Below, piece after piece: positions 21,284 through 29,238 of a stretch of DNA of 64,000 nt. Where the stretch lies: the NCBI RefSeq assembly GCF_026410085.1, contig NZ_CP112866.1, positions 5,331,001-5,395,000 of the forward strand. The letters are read 5' to 3'. A program made the position numbers and the translations under genes. A model generated the notes under the pieces. The model searched no databases. It saw nothing but the letters and a program-made list of their open reading frames with translations, and had not been told where the DNA came from. How positions within the stretch are numbered: position 1 is the first letter of the stretch; every line of letters starts with the position of its first letter. The DNA is from Pseudomonas quebecensis (GTDB lineage Bacteria; Pseudomonadota; Gammaproteobacteria; Pseudomonadales; Pseudomonadaceae).

Positions 21284-21907
21284 TTATGCAGAAGGGGAGG
21301 TGGTTTGAGCTTCTTTGAGGCCTTGGCGCACGCGGTTGACCAGGGTGTAGGCCAGCAGTGCGGCGACCAGCCACATCAGCGTGTCGACCCAACCGCTGCC
21401 CAGCCAGCCGAGCGCCACGCCGGTGGCCAGCACGCCGAGTACGAAGGCCCGGTCGCTTTTGCCCATCGGCCCATCGTAACGGCGCGATGCACCGACCATC
21501 GGCCCGAGCACGCCAGCGTATTCGCTGAACACCGCCAGTAACGCCACCAGCAGCACCGCCGCCAGGCTGACGCCGGGGATCAGCGCAAATGGCAGGATCA
21601 GGGCGCTGTCGGCGATGACGTCGCACAGCTCATTCAGGTACGCACCCAGGCGCGATTGCTGGCCGAATTCGCGCGCGAGCATGCCGTCGATGGCATTGAG
21701 CGCCATGCGCAGGATCATCCACACCGGGATCAGCGCAAACAGCCACAAGTGTTGGGCAAAGCCAGCAATCAACAGGCCGACGAGCAGCGAAATAATGCCG
21801 GCCAGCACGGTGATCTGGTTGGCGGTGGTGCCGTTGTCGTAGAGGCGCTGCACGAGGGGACGCAGCAGGTTTTGAAACCGCGGTTTGAGCTGATAGATCG
21901 AAATCAT
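21284..21907 (-). CDS. ynbA: CDP-alcohol phosphatidyltransferase (YnbA type)
   Basis: The 207-residue polytopic membrane enzyme has the CDP-alcohol phosphotransferase signature DGMLAR-X8-G-AYL-N-ELC-D. The usual motif is DGX2ARX8GX3DX3D; here the third Asp is Asn. As I remember E. coli YnbA, it has the same Asn, so this looks like a subfamily trait rather than a dead enzyme. It should transfer a phosphatidyl group from CDP-diacylglycerol to an unknown alcohol. It is the first gene of the six-gene operon, 11 bases before the next start. Confidence 0.92.
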   Translation of the reverse strand: MISIYQLKPRFQNLLRPLVQRLYDNGTTANQITVLAGIISLLVGLLIAGFAQHLWLFALIPVWMILRMALNAIDGMLAREFGQQSRLGAYLNELCDVIADSALILPFALIPGVSLAAVLLVALLAVFSEYAGVLGPMVGASRRYDGPMGKSDRAFVLGVLATGVALGWLGSGWVDTLMWLVAALLAYTLVNRVRQGLKEAQTTSPSA

Positions 21908-22079
21908 GGGGGATGACGCTTCCTTGTCCGTGAGCCCGCTGGAGTGTGCCGATTATTCCGGGCCTGCACCAGCGATAGCGTGTGTTTATGGGGGGTTAAT
22001 CACGCTCCTGACGGCAATGAAGGTCAAGCGTGGGCAATGTTTGAAGCAGGGGTTACCGAACAAAAATTTCACGCTGTGT

Positions 22080-22092
22080 GTTATATCGTAAC
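22080..22092. promoter_or_regulatory. Degenerate Zur-like palindrome
   Basis: GTTATATCGTAAC matches the core GTTATANTATAAC of the two clear Zur boxes in this window at 10 of 12 fixed positions. It lies 28 bases before the ATG of the first SPFH gene, where a repressor would block transcription. The match alone is weak, but downstream there is an HmtA-like ATPase, and HmtA-type genes are reported as zinc-responsive in P. aeruginosa. Confidence 0.45.
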
Positions 22093-22119
22093 GAATTGTG
22101 TACGAGCGGGCGTGTTGGG

Positions 22120-24042
22120 ATGCAAGTGGATCTAGAAGCTGACGGCGCTTCGGTAGAGGGCCTCCCGCGTTTTCAGCAGGGGCTGTTCCATGCCCGGCGG
22201 TTGCGTCAGGCCGGTATCAGCCTGACGGTGCTGGCGGTGATCGGCTGGGTGCTGGCGTTGTTTGTCGCGCTGTTTGCGCCGCTGTCGATCTGGCCGGTGG
22301 TGCTGATCAATTGCGCCTCGGCGTTGCTGGTGCTGGTGGCGGGGTTGCAATCAGCGTGGTGGGTGGCGGATTGGCGCGCGCAGGCGCTGGAGCCGACCGT
22401 TGAGTCGGTCGAACCCGGCGGGGCGGCCAGCGGCTGGTCTGCACGGTTGCTGGAGCGTTTCGGCACTGGGCTGCTGGCCCAGGTCGGTACGCCGGTGTTG
22501 TGGCTGTGCGGCTGGTCTCTGCTGGCGCTGATCAGCGTCGCGGAGTTTTGGAACCTGGCGTTACCGGCCGCCCAAGTCGGCCAGTCCGCCAGCATCGGCG
22601 CCGCGTTGGCGTTGGCCCTGGCGTTTGGCGTGCTGGTGTTCGAGCGTCGGCTGGCCCAGGAAACCGCCGCACAATGGCCCGAAGCCGCGCAGTTGGCACA
22701 GTTGAGCCGGGTGGCGATCAGTTGCCTGGTGGTCAGCGCGGTTTGCCTGTTGTTCGCCGGTGAGGCATCGGTATGGCCGCTGCGTCTGGCGACCCTCGTG
22801 GGGTTGTTGCCGGCGCTGGTGGCGCTGGAGTTCTTGTTCAGGGCCGTGCTGTCGCTGTTCAGCCCGCGCCAGCCACGGCGGGAGCCGCGCCTGATGGCGC
22901 AGAGCTTTATCGCCGGCCTGCTGCGTTGGCCGCCGCGCCCGTTGCTGGCGTTGCAGCATGAATTGCACAATCGCTTCGGTATCGATCTGCGCCAGATCTG
23001 GGCGTTTACCTACATGCGCCGGGCGTTTTTGCCGGTGCTGGTGGTGGTTCTGGCGATCGGCTGGGCGCTGACCGGCGTGCATGAAGTCCCGCTGCAAGGC
23101 CGTGGGATTTATGAGCGCTTCGGTAAACCGGTCGAGGTGTTCGGCCCCGGGCTGCACACCGGGTTGCCCTGGCCATTAGGGCGTGTGTTGCCAGTGGAAA
23201 ACGGCGTGGTGCATGAGCTGGCGACCAGTGCCAGCGACGCCGCGGCTCCGGCGCTGGCGCCCGCCGAAGGCCCGCCGCCGCTGATCGCCAATCGCCTGTG
23301 GGACGCCAGCCATGTGAACGACAAATCCCAGGTCATCGCCAGCCGCCGTGGCGGCACTCAGGGCTTCCAAATCGTCAATATGGACGTGCGTTTCGTCTAC
23401 CGCATCGGCCTCAGCGATCAGGCCGCGCTCGCCGCCACCTACAACAGCGCGGACGTGCCGATGCTGATCCGCAGCACCGCCAGCCGTATCCTCGTGCACG
23501 ATTTTGCCTCGCGCACCCTCGACGAATTGCTCGGTGAGCAGCGCACCCGCCTGGCGGATGAAATTGGCCGTGCCGTGCAGGCAGATTTGCAGCGCCTGGA
23601 CAGCGGAGTAGAAATTCTCGCCACGGTGGTGGAAGCCATCCACCCACCGGCCGGCGCCGCCAATGCTTATCACGCCGTGCAAGCCGCACAGATCGGCGCC
23701 CAGGCCCTGATCGCCCGCGAACGTGGCGCCGCCAGCGAGCAGACCAACCAGGCCCTGCTGCGCGCCAGCAGCGCTCGCGACCAGGCCCAAGCCAGCGCCC
23801 GTGAAGTGAATGCCGGGGCACAGGCTGCCGACCTGCGTTTCACGGCCGAACAGAAGGCTTACGCCACGGCGGGCCGGGCATTTGTGCTGGAGCAGTATTT
23901 CAGCCAGCTCAGTCAGGGCCTGGCCCACGCCAAGCTGCTCATTTTGGATCACCGTCTGGGCGCCGATGGCGCGCCGACCATCGATCTGCGTTCTTTCACT
24001 TTGCCGGCCGACCCCATGGCGCCGCGTAAAGCCGTGCAATAA
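22120..24042 (+). CDS. Polytopic membrane protein with HflK-like SPFH domain
   Basis: The 640-residue protein has an N-terminal half with about seven hydrophobic segments (for example LTVLAVIGWVLALFVALFAP and VAISCLVVSAVCLLFAG). A last segment (AFLPVLVVVLAIGWALTG, about 303-320) leads into an SPFH/band-7 domain (about 325-560: IYERFGKPVEVFGPGLHTGL, then VRFVYRI). A long Ala/Gln/Glu coiled coil follows (about 540-600). HflK-type proteins assemble membrane microdomains or cages around partners such as FtsH. The long N-terminal membrane part is not typical of HflK. The ATG at 22120 (MQVDLEADG) is chosen; an upstream alternative at 22078 adds 14 residues over the Zur-like site. Confidence 0.88.
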   Translation: MQVDLEADGASVEGLPRFQQGLFHARRLRQAGISLTVLAVIGWVLALFVALFAPLSIWPVVLINCASALLVLVAGLQSAWWVADWRAQALEPTVESVEPGGAASGWSARLLERFGTGLLAQVGTPVLWLCGWSLLALISVAEFWNLALPAAQVGQSASIGAALALALAFGVLVFERRLAQETAAQWPEAAQLAQLSRVAISCLVVSAVCLLFAGEASVWPLRLATLVGLLPALVALEFLFRAVLSLFSPRQPRREPRLMAQSFIAGLLRWPPRPLLALQHELHNRFGIDLRQIWAFTYMRRAFLPVLVVVLAIGWALTGVHEVPLQGRGIYERFGKPVEVFGPGLHTGLPWPLGRVLPVENGVVHELATSASDAAAPALAPAEGPPPLIANRLWDASHVNDKSQVIASRRGGTQGFQIVNMDVRFVYRIGLSDQAALAATYNSADVPMLIRSTASRILVHDFASRTLDELLGEQRTRLADEIGRAVQADLQRLDSGVEILATVVEAIHPPAGAANAYHAVQAAQIGAQALIARERGAASEQTNQALLRASSARDQAQASAREVNAGAQAADLRFTAEQKAYATAGRAFVLEQYFSQLSQGLAHAKLLILDHRLGADGAPTIDLRSFTLPADPMAPRKAVQ

Positions 24043-24054
24043 GGAGTCTGTCTG

Positions 24055-25044
24055 TTGAGCGCTCATTCTCACGATCACGGTCATCACCACGGCCATCATC
24101 ACCACCATCATCATGACGAGGAGCACGCCGGCGGCCCGTTCCCTTGGCGGCGTATGGGCTGGGCCGTGTTGCTGGTGCTGTTTGCACTGGCGGCGGCGAG
24201 CCTGGTGCAGGTGCGTTCCGGCGAGGCCACGGTGATCACCCGGTTCGGCAACCCGTCGCGGGTGTTGCTGGAACCGGGCCTGGGCTGGCGCTGGCCGGCG
24301 CCGTTCGAAGCAGCGATCCCGGTAGACCTGCGCCTGCGCACCACTTCCAGCGGTTTGCAGGATGTGGGCACGCGCGACGGCCTGCGCATCATCGTGCAGG
24401 CCTACGTGGCCTGGCAGGTGCAGGGCGACGCCGAGCATGTGCAGCGCTTTATGCGCGCGGTGCAGAACCAGCCGGATGAGGCGGCGCGGCAGATTCGTAC
24501 GTTTGTCGGCTCGGCGCTGGAAACCACCGCCGCCAGCTTCGACCTGTCCAGCCTGGTCAATACCGACGCCGGCCAGGTGCGTATCGCCGACTTCGAGGCG
24601 CAGTTGCGTCAGCAGATCGATCAACAATTGCTCGCCACTTACGGCGTGCGCGTCGCGCAGGTCGGGGTCGAACGGCTGACCTTGCCGTCGGTGACCCTTA
24701 CCGCCACCGTCGACCGCATGCGCGCCGAGCGGGAAACCATCGCCACCGAACGCACCGCCGTGGGCAAGCGCGAAGCGGCGCAGATCCGTTCGGCCGCCGA
24801 GCGTGACGCGCGGATCGTGCAGGCGGACGCCACGGTCAAGGCCGCCGATATCGAAGCGCAGTCGCGGGTCGAGGCGGCGCAGATTTACGGACGCGCCTAC
24901 GCCAGCAATCCGCAGCTGTATAACCTGCTGCGCTCGCTCGACACCCTGGGCACGGTAGTCACGCCAGGCACCAAGATCATCCTGCGCACCGATGCCGCGC
25001 CGTTTCGCGCGCTGGTGGACGGGCCCAAGGATGTTCAACCATGA
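24055..25044 (+). CDS. HflK-like SPFH protein with His-rich N-terminus
   Basis: The 329-residue protein begins at a TTG (24055) with AAGGAG eight bases upstream. Residues 4-24 hold thirteen His plus acidic residues (HSHDHGHHHGHHHHHHHDEE), a likely metal-binding tail on the cytoplasmic side. One transmembrane segment follows (about 36-52) and then an SPFH domain (VRSGEATVITRFGNPSRVLL onward) and a C-terminal coiled coil rich in Arg, Glu and Ala. The TTG start might keep expression low. It is 12 bases after the previous gene and overlaps the next by four bases (ATGA). Function in metal transfer to the neighbouring ATPase is inference. Confidence 0.88.
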   Translation: MSAHSHDHGHHHGHHHHHHHDEEHAGGPFPWRRMGWAVLLVLFALAAASLVQVRSGEATVITRFGNPSRVLLEPGLGWRWPAPFEAAIPVDLRLRTTSSGLQDVGTRDGLRIIVQAYVAWQVQGDAEHVQRFMRAVQNQPDEAARQIRTFVGSALETTAASFDLSSLVNTDAGQVRIADFEAQLRQQIDQQLLATYGVRVAQVGVERLTLPSVTLTATVDRMRAERETIATERTAVGKREAAQIRSAAERDARIVQADATVKAADIEAQSRVEAAQIYGRAYASNPQLYNLLRSLDTLGTVVTPGTKIILRTDAAPFRALVDGPKDVQP

Positions 25045-26075
25045 CCGAGCGTGACAGCCCGGACAGCCCCTGGATCCAGGCCGGGCGCTTGACCTTCATG
25101 GCGCTGTACGCGGTGACGGTGCTGGCGGCGTTGGCGTGGGCGTTTTCCAATGTGCGCCAGATCGACCCGCAGAACCGCGCCGTGGTATTGCACTTCGGCG
25201 CGCTGGACCGCGTCCAGAATGCCGGGCTGTTGCTGGCCTGGCCGCAGCCGTTCGAGCAGGTGGTGTTGCTGCCGGCGGCGGACCGTGTGCTCGAGCGCCG
25301 GGTGGAAGGCCTGCTGCGCTCGGACGCGGCGATCCAGGCCGACCGGGTGGCCAGTTTCGCCACGCCGCTCAGCGACGCCCTGGCCGGTTCCGGGTACCTG
25401 CTGACCGGTGATGCCGGCGTGGTGCAACTGGATGTGCGGGTGTTCTACAAAGTCACCGAGCCCTATGCCTTTGTGCTGCAGGGCGACCATGTGCTGCCGG
25501 CGCTGGATCGCCTGGTGACCCGCAGCGCGGTGGCACTGACGGCGGCGCGAGACCTGGACACGATCCTGGTGGCCCGCCCGGAACTGATCGGCAGCGACAA
25601 CGGCGCCGCCGAACGCCGCGAGCGCCTGCGCGGCGACTTGGTGCAAGGCATCAATAAACGCTTGGCCGAGTTGACCGCCAGCGGGCTGGGCCTGGGCATC
25701 GAAGCCACCCGTGTGGATGTGCAATCGAGCCTGCCGGGGCCGGCGGTGAATGCGTTCAATGCGGTGCTCACTGCCAGCCAGCAGGCTGATAAAGCCGTGG
25801 CCAACGCGCGAACCGAGGCTGAAAAACTCACCCAGGCCGCCACCCAGCAGGCCGACCGGCTGGTGCAAGTGGCGCACGCCCAAGCCAGCGAACGCCTGGC
25901 CAATGCCCAGGCGCAGACCGCTACGGTGACCAGCCTGGCGCAGGTGAAAGACCCGGGCCTGCTGTTGCGCCTGTACCGCGAGCGTTTGCCGAAGGTGCTC
26001 GGCCAGGCCGGGTCCGTGACCACGGTGGACCCCAAAGACGACGCCCGCTTGATCATTCAGGGAGCCGAACAATGA
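25041..26075 (+). CDS. HflC-like SPFH protein
   Basis: The 344-residue protein has one N-terminal transmembrane segment (about 12-34, LTFMALYAVTVLAALAWAF), an SPFH domain (RQIDPQNRAVVLHFGALDRV onward, about 35-230) and a coiled coil (about 230-295) with repeated Ala/Gln/Glu, ending near KVLGQAGSVTTVD. It starts within the stop of the previous gene (ATGA) and its stop overlaps the next gene the same way. HflK and HflC pair as hetero-oligomers, so these neighbours probably form one complex. Housekeeping hflKC are normally beside hflX/hfq, so this set is a specialised paralogue. Confidence 0.87.
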   Translation: MTERDSPDSPWIQAGRLTFMALYAVTVLAALAWAFSNVRQIDPQNRAVVLHFGALDRVQNAGLLLAWPQPFEQVVLLPAADRVLERRVEGLLRSDAAIQADRVASFATPLSDALAGSGYLLTGDAGVVQLDVRVFYKVTEPYAFVLQGDHVLPALDRLVTRSAVALTAARDLDTILVARPELIGSDNGAAERRERLRGDLVQGINKRLAELTASGLGLGIEATRVDVQSSLPGPAVNAFNAVLTASQQADKAVANARTEAEKLTQAATQQADRLVQVAHAQASERLANAQAQTATVTSLAQVKDPGLLLRLYRERLPKVLGQAGSVTTVDPKDDARLIIQGAEQ

Positions 26076-27958
26076 GCGCAGCGATGCTGACCTCCGCCGA
26101 GCAGCGCAGCGCAGCCCGGCAGTTGACCCTGGCGATGCTGGCCCTGGGCTTGTTGGTACTGGGGCTGGTGTGGCGCTGGCTGGCGCCGGACCAGAGTGGT
26201 GTGAGCCAACTGCTGCTGGGCGTCGCCTCGCTGCTGGTGGCGGTGCCGGTGATGCGTTCGGCCTGGTACAGCCTGCGTTTTCCCAGCCTGCATGGCATCA
26301 CCGACCAACTGATCGCCCTGGCCATGCTCGGCGCCTGGGCCACCGGCGACCTGCTGACCGCTGCGTTGCTGCCGATCATCATGATCTTCGGCCATGTGCT
26401 GGAGGAGCGCAGTGTGATCGGCTCTCAGGAAGCGATCCATGCCCTGGGCAAACTGACCCGCAGCCACGCGCGCCTTGTGCAGGCCGACGGCAGCGTTCAG
26501 GAAGTGGACAACGGCACACTGAACACCGGCGATATCGTCGAAGTGCGCGCCGGTGACCGGGTACCGGCCGATGGCGTGGTGCTGTCGGGCCAGGCCAGCC
26601 TGGACACGGCGCCGATCACTGGTGAATCGGTGCCACTGGAGGTCAGCGCCGGTGTGCAGGTGTTCGGCGGGGCGATCAATCTAGATGGCTTGTTGCGTCT
26701 TGAAGTGACGCGTACCGGTCATGAGTCGACCTTGGGCAAAGTCATTGCATTGATGCAGAACGCGGAACGCTCCAAGCCGCCGATCACGCGGCTGCTGGAG
26801 CGCTATGCGGGCAGTTACATGGTGCTGGTGCTGCTGTTGGCGGCCGTTACCTGGTTTGTGACCAACGACGCCCAGGCGATGCTCGCCGTGCTGGTGGCGG
26901 CGTGCCCGTGCGCGTTGGTGTTGTCGGCGCCGGCCACGGCGATTGCCGGGATTGCCGTGGCGGCGCGCCATGGGATTTTGATTCGCAGCTCGGCATTTCT
27001 AGAGGAGTTGGCGGACCTGACGTCCCTGGTGGTCGACAAGACCGGCACCCTGACCTTTGGCACCCTGCACCTGCAATCCATCGAAACCACTGCGCCTGAT
27101 CGGCAAGTGTTGCTGAATTTGGCAGCCAGCCTGGGCTCGGCCAGCAGCCACCCGGTCAGCCGGGCGTTGGCGGGGTTGGCGACGCAGGAACAGATGTGGG
27201 TGTTGACCGACATCCGCGAACGCCAGGGCCTTGGGGTAGTGGCACAGACCGAGGAGGGCGAAGCGGCCTTGGGGCGCCCTGAGTTGTTCGAGCAATTGGG
27301 CATCGTGACCAGTGCCGTGCCGACCCATGACGGGCCGATCGCCGGGCTGGCGCTGAACGGGCAATTCCTCGCCTGGCTGCTACTGGCCGACAGCATCAAA
27401 CCGGAGGCCCGCCAGGCCCTGCAAGAGCTGCGCGAGCTGGGCCTTGGGCGTCAATTGCTGCTCACCGGCGACCGCCAGAGTGTCGCTGACAGCCTGGCGC
27501 TGGAAGTGGGCATCAGCGATGTCGCCGCCCAGGCGCTGCCGGAGGACAAGCTCAACCGCGTGCTGGCCGAGATCGATAGCGGCTTCCGGCCGATGGTGGT
27601 GGGTGATGGCATCAACGACAGCCTGGCACTCAAGGCCGGCGTGGTCGGCGTGGCCATGGGCGCAGGCGGGGCGGATATCGCACTGGCCTCGGCGGACGTG
27701 GTACTGATCGGCAGCGATCTGCGTCGCTTGGGCACCTGTGTGCGCTTGAGTCGCCAGTGCCGGCAGACGCTGCAGGTCAATGTGATCATCGGCCTGGGCT
27801 GGACGCTGGCCATCGTCGCGTTCGCGGCCTTCGGCTGGTTGGGCGCAGCGGGGGCAATGATTGCGGCGCTGTTGCATAACCTCAGCACATTATTGGTACT
27901 GGGCAATGCCGGGCGCTTGCTGCGGTTTCAGGAGCCGTTGCTGAAACCGGAAGAATAA
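26072..27958 (+). CDS. hmtA: P1B-type heavy-metal ATPase, HmtA-like
   Basis: The 628-residue P-type ATPase moves transition metals across the inner membrane. Visible: TGES (183-186), the membrane metal site CPC (278-280), the phosphorylated Asp322 in DKTGT, the SSHP motif (358-361) and GDGIND. It lacks an N-terminal GMxCxxC metal-binding domain. The last helix has LLHNLSTLLVLGNAGRLL, with His-Asn where Zn/Cd exporters have an Asp. In P. aeruginosa the Zn/Cu importer HmtA (PA2435) is encoded with HflK/HflC-like proteins, which is the same context. The importer assignment is therefore by synteny and is not proven; a zinc or copper exporter is the alternative. Confidence 0.85.
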   Translation: MSAAMLTSAEQRSAARQLTLAMLALGLLVLGLVWRWLAPDQSGVSQLLLGVASLLVAVPVMRSAWYSLRFPSLHGITDQLIALAMLGAWATGDLLTAALLPIIMIFGHVLEERSVIGSQEAIHALGKLTRSHARLVQADGSVQEVDNGTLNTGDIVEVRAGDRVPADGVVLSGQASLDTAPITGESVPLEVSAGVQVFGGAINLDGLLRLEVTRTGHESTLGKVIALMQNAERSKPPITRLLERYAGSYMVLVLLLAAVTWFVTNDAQAMLAVLVAACPCALVLSAPATAIAGIAVAARHGILIRSSAFLEELADLTSLVVDKTGTLTFGTLHLQSIETTAPDRQVLLNLAASLGSASSHPVSRALAGLATQEQMWVLTDIRERQGLGVVAQTEEGEAALGRPELFEQLGIVTSAVPTHDGPIAGLALNGQFLAWLLLADSIKPEARQALQELRELGLGRQLLLTGDRQSVADSLALEVGISDVAAQALPEDKLNRVLAEIDSGFRPMVVGDGINDSLALKAGVVGVAMGAGGADIALASADVVLIGSDLRRLGTCVRLSRQCRQTLQVNVIIGLGWTLAIVAFAAFGWLGAAGAMIAALLHNLSTLLVLGNAGRLLRFQEPLLKPEE

Positions 27959-28075
27959 ATTTTCAGGAAAAAATGCGAGCGGCTGTAACGCCGATGGGGA
28001 GCCTCACTCTAGTGGCGTGTCAGGACCGAGCACTCTGCCCGGCCGACGCCACGACTGAACAATGAGGATGACCCC

Positions 28076-28327
28076 ATGAATATCAAACAAGCCGTTTCCG
28101 GCGCTGCCCTGGCTATCGCTGCCGCTTCCCTGTTTGCCGGTGTTGCCACCCAGGCACAAGCGGCTGACGCGCCGGTTCATTGCTACGGCGTCACTGCCTG
28201 CAAAGGCATGAACGACTGCAAGACAGCGGAAAACGCCTGCAAGGGCCAGGCTGTCTGCAAGGGCCACGGTTTCAAGACCATGACCAAGGCTGAATGCGAT
28301 AAGGCTGGCGGCAAAGTCGGCGAATAA
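28076..28327 (+). CDS. bufA: Bufferin-type Cys-rich periplasmic peptide (BufA2-like)
   Basis: The 83-residue precursor has a Sec signal peptide ([20 protein letters not shown], cleavage probably after AQA, residue 29). The mature part is about 54 residues with six Cys at 36, 42, 48, 55, 61 and 74, in [28 protein letters not shown] and AECDK contexts. Bufferins bind copper after an MNIO enzyme modifies some Cys to thiooxazole groups. The next two genes supply that enzyme and its partner. The 117-base upstream gap contains TGTAAC at 27984, which could be a -35 element of an ECF-sigma promoter; this is weak. Confidence 0.87.
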   Translation: MNIKQAVSGAALAIAAASLFAGVATQAQAADAPVHCYGVTACKGMNDCKTAENACKGQAVCKGHGFKTMTKAECDKAGGKVGE

Positions 28328-28392
28328 GCGCAAGCCGGGTGTTACCGCAGCGTGTTTTGCGACCGCTGCGGACACTTTTCCTGGAGTCCACG

Positions 28393-29238
28393 ATGGCCAC
28401 CTCGCTTCCTTTCCTGGGCTACGGCCTGGGGTTACGCAACGAATATTACGAACAGATCCTTGAGCAATCGCCTGCGGTGGATTGGTTCGAAGTGATTTCC
28501 GAAAATTACCTGGTCCAGGGCGGCAAAGCCTTGTATTACCTGGACGCGATTGCCGAGCGCTACCCAGTGGTGATGCACGGCGTATCGCTGTCGATCGGCG
28601 GGCCTCATGCCCTCGATCTCGATTACCTGAAGCAGATTAAACAGCTCGCCGAGCGCATCCAGCCGGCGTGGGTGTCCGATCACCTGTGCTGGAGCCGCGG
28701 CAACGCGCACCAGTTGCATGACCTGCTGCCTTTACCCTACACCGAAGAAAGCCTTTACCACGTGGCTGGCCGCGTTCGTCAGGTGCAGGACATTCTGCAA
28801 CGGCCGCTGGTGCTGGAAAATGTCTCCAGTTACGTGCGCGCCCGATCGGACGAGTTCACCGAGTGGGAGTTCCTCAACGCCCTGGCCCATTTGTCGGGGT
28901 GCCAGTTATTGCTGGACGTGAACAACGTTTACGTCAGTGCGCGTAATCATGGTTTCGACGCCTGGACCTTCATCCGCAACCTGCCGCCGCAGAGCATTCG
29001 CCAACTGCATTTGGCCGGGCACCTGGACTATGGCGACTATGTGGTCGATACCCATGATCATCCGGTGTGCGACCCCGTGTGGGCGCTGTATCAACAGACG
29101 CTGGAACACATCGGGCCGGTATCGACGTTACTGGAACGCGATGACCGTTTCCCACCCTTTCATGAGTTGCTCGACGAGTTGGATAAGGCCCGTGAGCTGG
29201 GAGCATCGGCCCTGGCCAGGAGAGCCCTATGCGCCTGA
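28393..29238 (+). CDS. bufB: MNIO-family (DUF692) peptide-modifying oxidase
   Basis: The 281-residue TIM-barrel enzyme belongs to the multinuclear non-heme iron-dependent oxidases, relatives of MbnB. Likely metal-ligand regions are MHGVSLSIGG (His62), VSDHLCW (His97), LENVSS (Glu142), LLLDVNNVY (Asp175, Asn177) and HLAGH (His206, His210). It should convert Cys residues of the adjacent BufA peptide to thiooxazole-type groups that bind copper. The ATG at 28393 follows GGAG nine bases upstream. It overlaps bufC by 10 bases. Confidence 0.93.
   Translation: MATSLPFLGYGLGLRNEYYEQILEQSPAVDWFEVISENYLVQGGKALYYLDAIAERYPVVMHGVSLSIGGPHALDLDYLKQIKQLAERIQPAWVSDHLCWSRGNAHQLHDLLPLPYTEESLYHVAGRVRQVQDILQRPLVLENVSSYVRARSDEFTEWEFLNALAHLSGCQLLLDVNNVYVSARNHGFDAWTFIRNLPPQSIRQLHLAGHLDYGDYVVDTHDHPVCDPVWALYQQTLEHIGPVSTLLERDDRFPPFHELLDELDKARELGASALARRALCA

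Noticed and set aside
22120..26075. Housekeeping hflK-hflC modulators of FtsH
   Set aside because: Housekeeping hflKC lie with hfq/hflX. Here there are three SPFH genes, one with a long membrane region and one with a His tail, fused in an operon with a metal ATPase.
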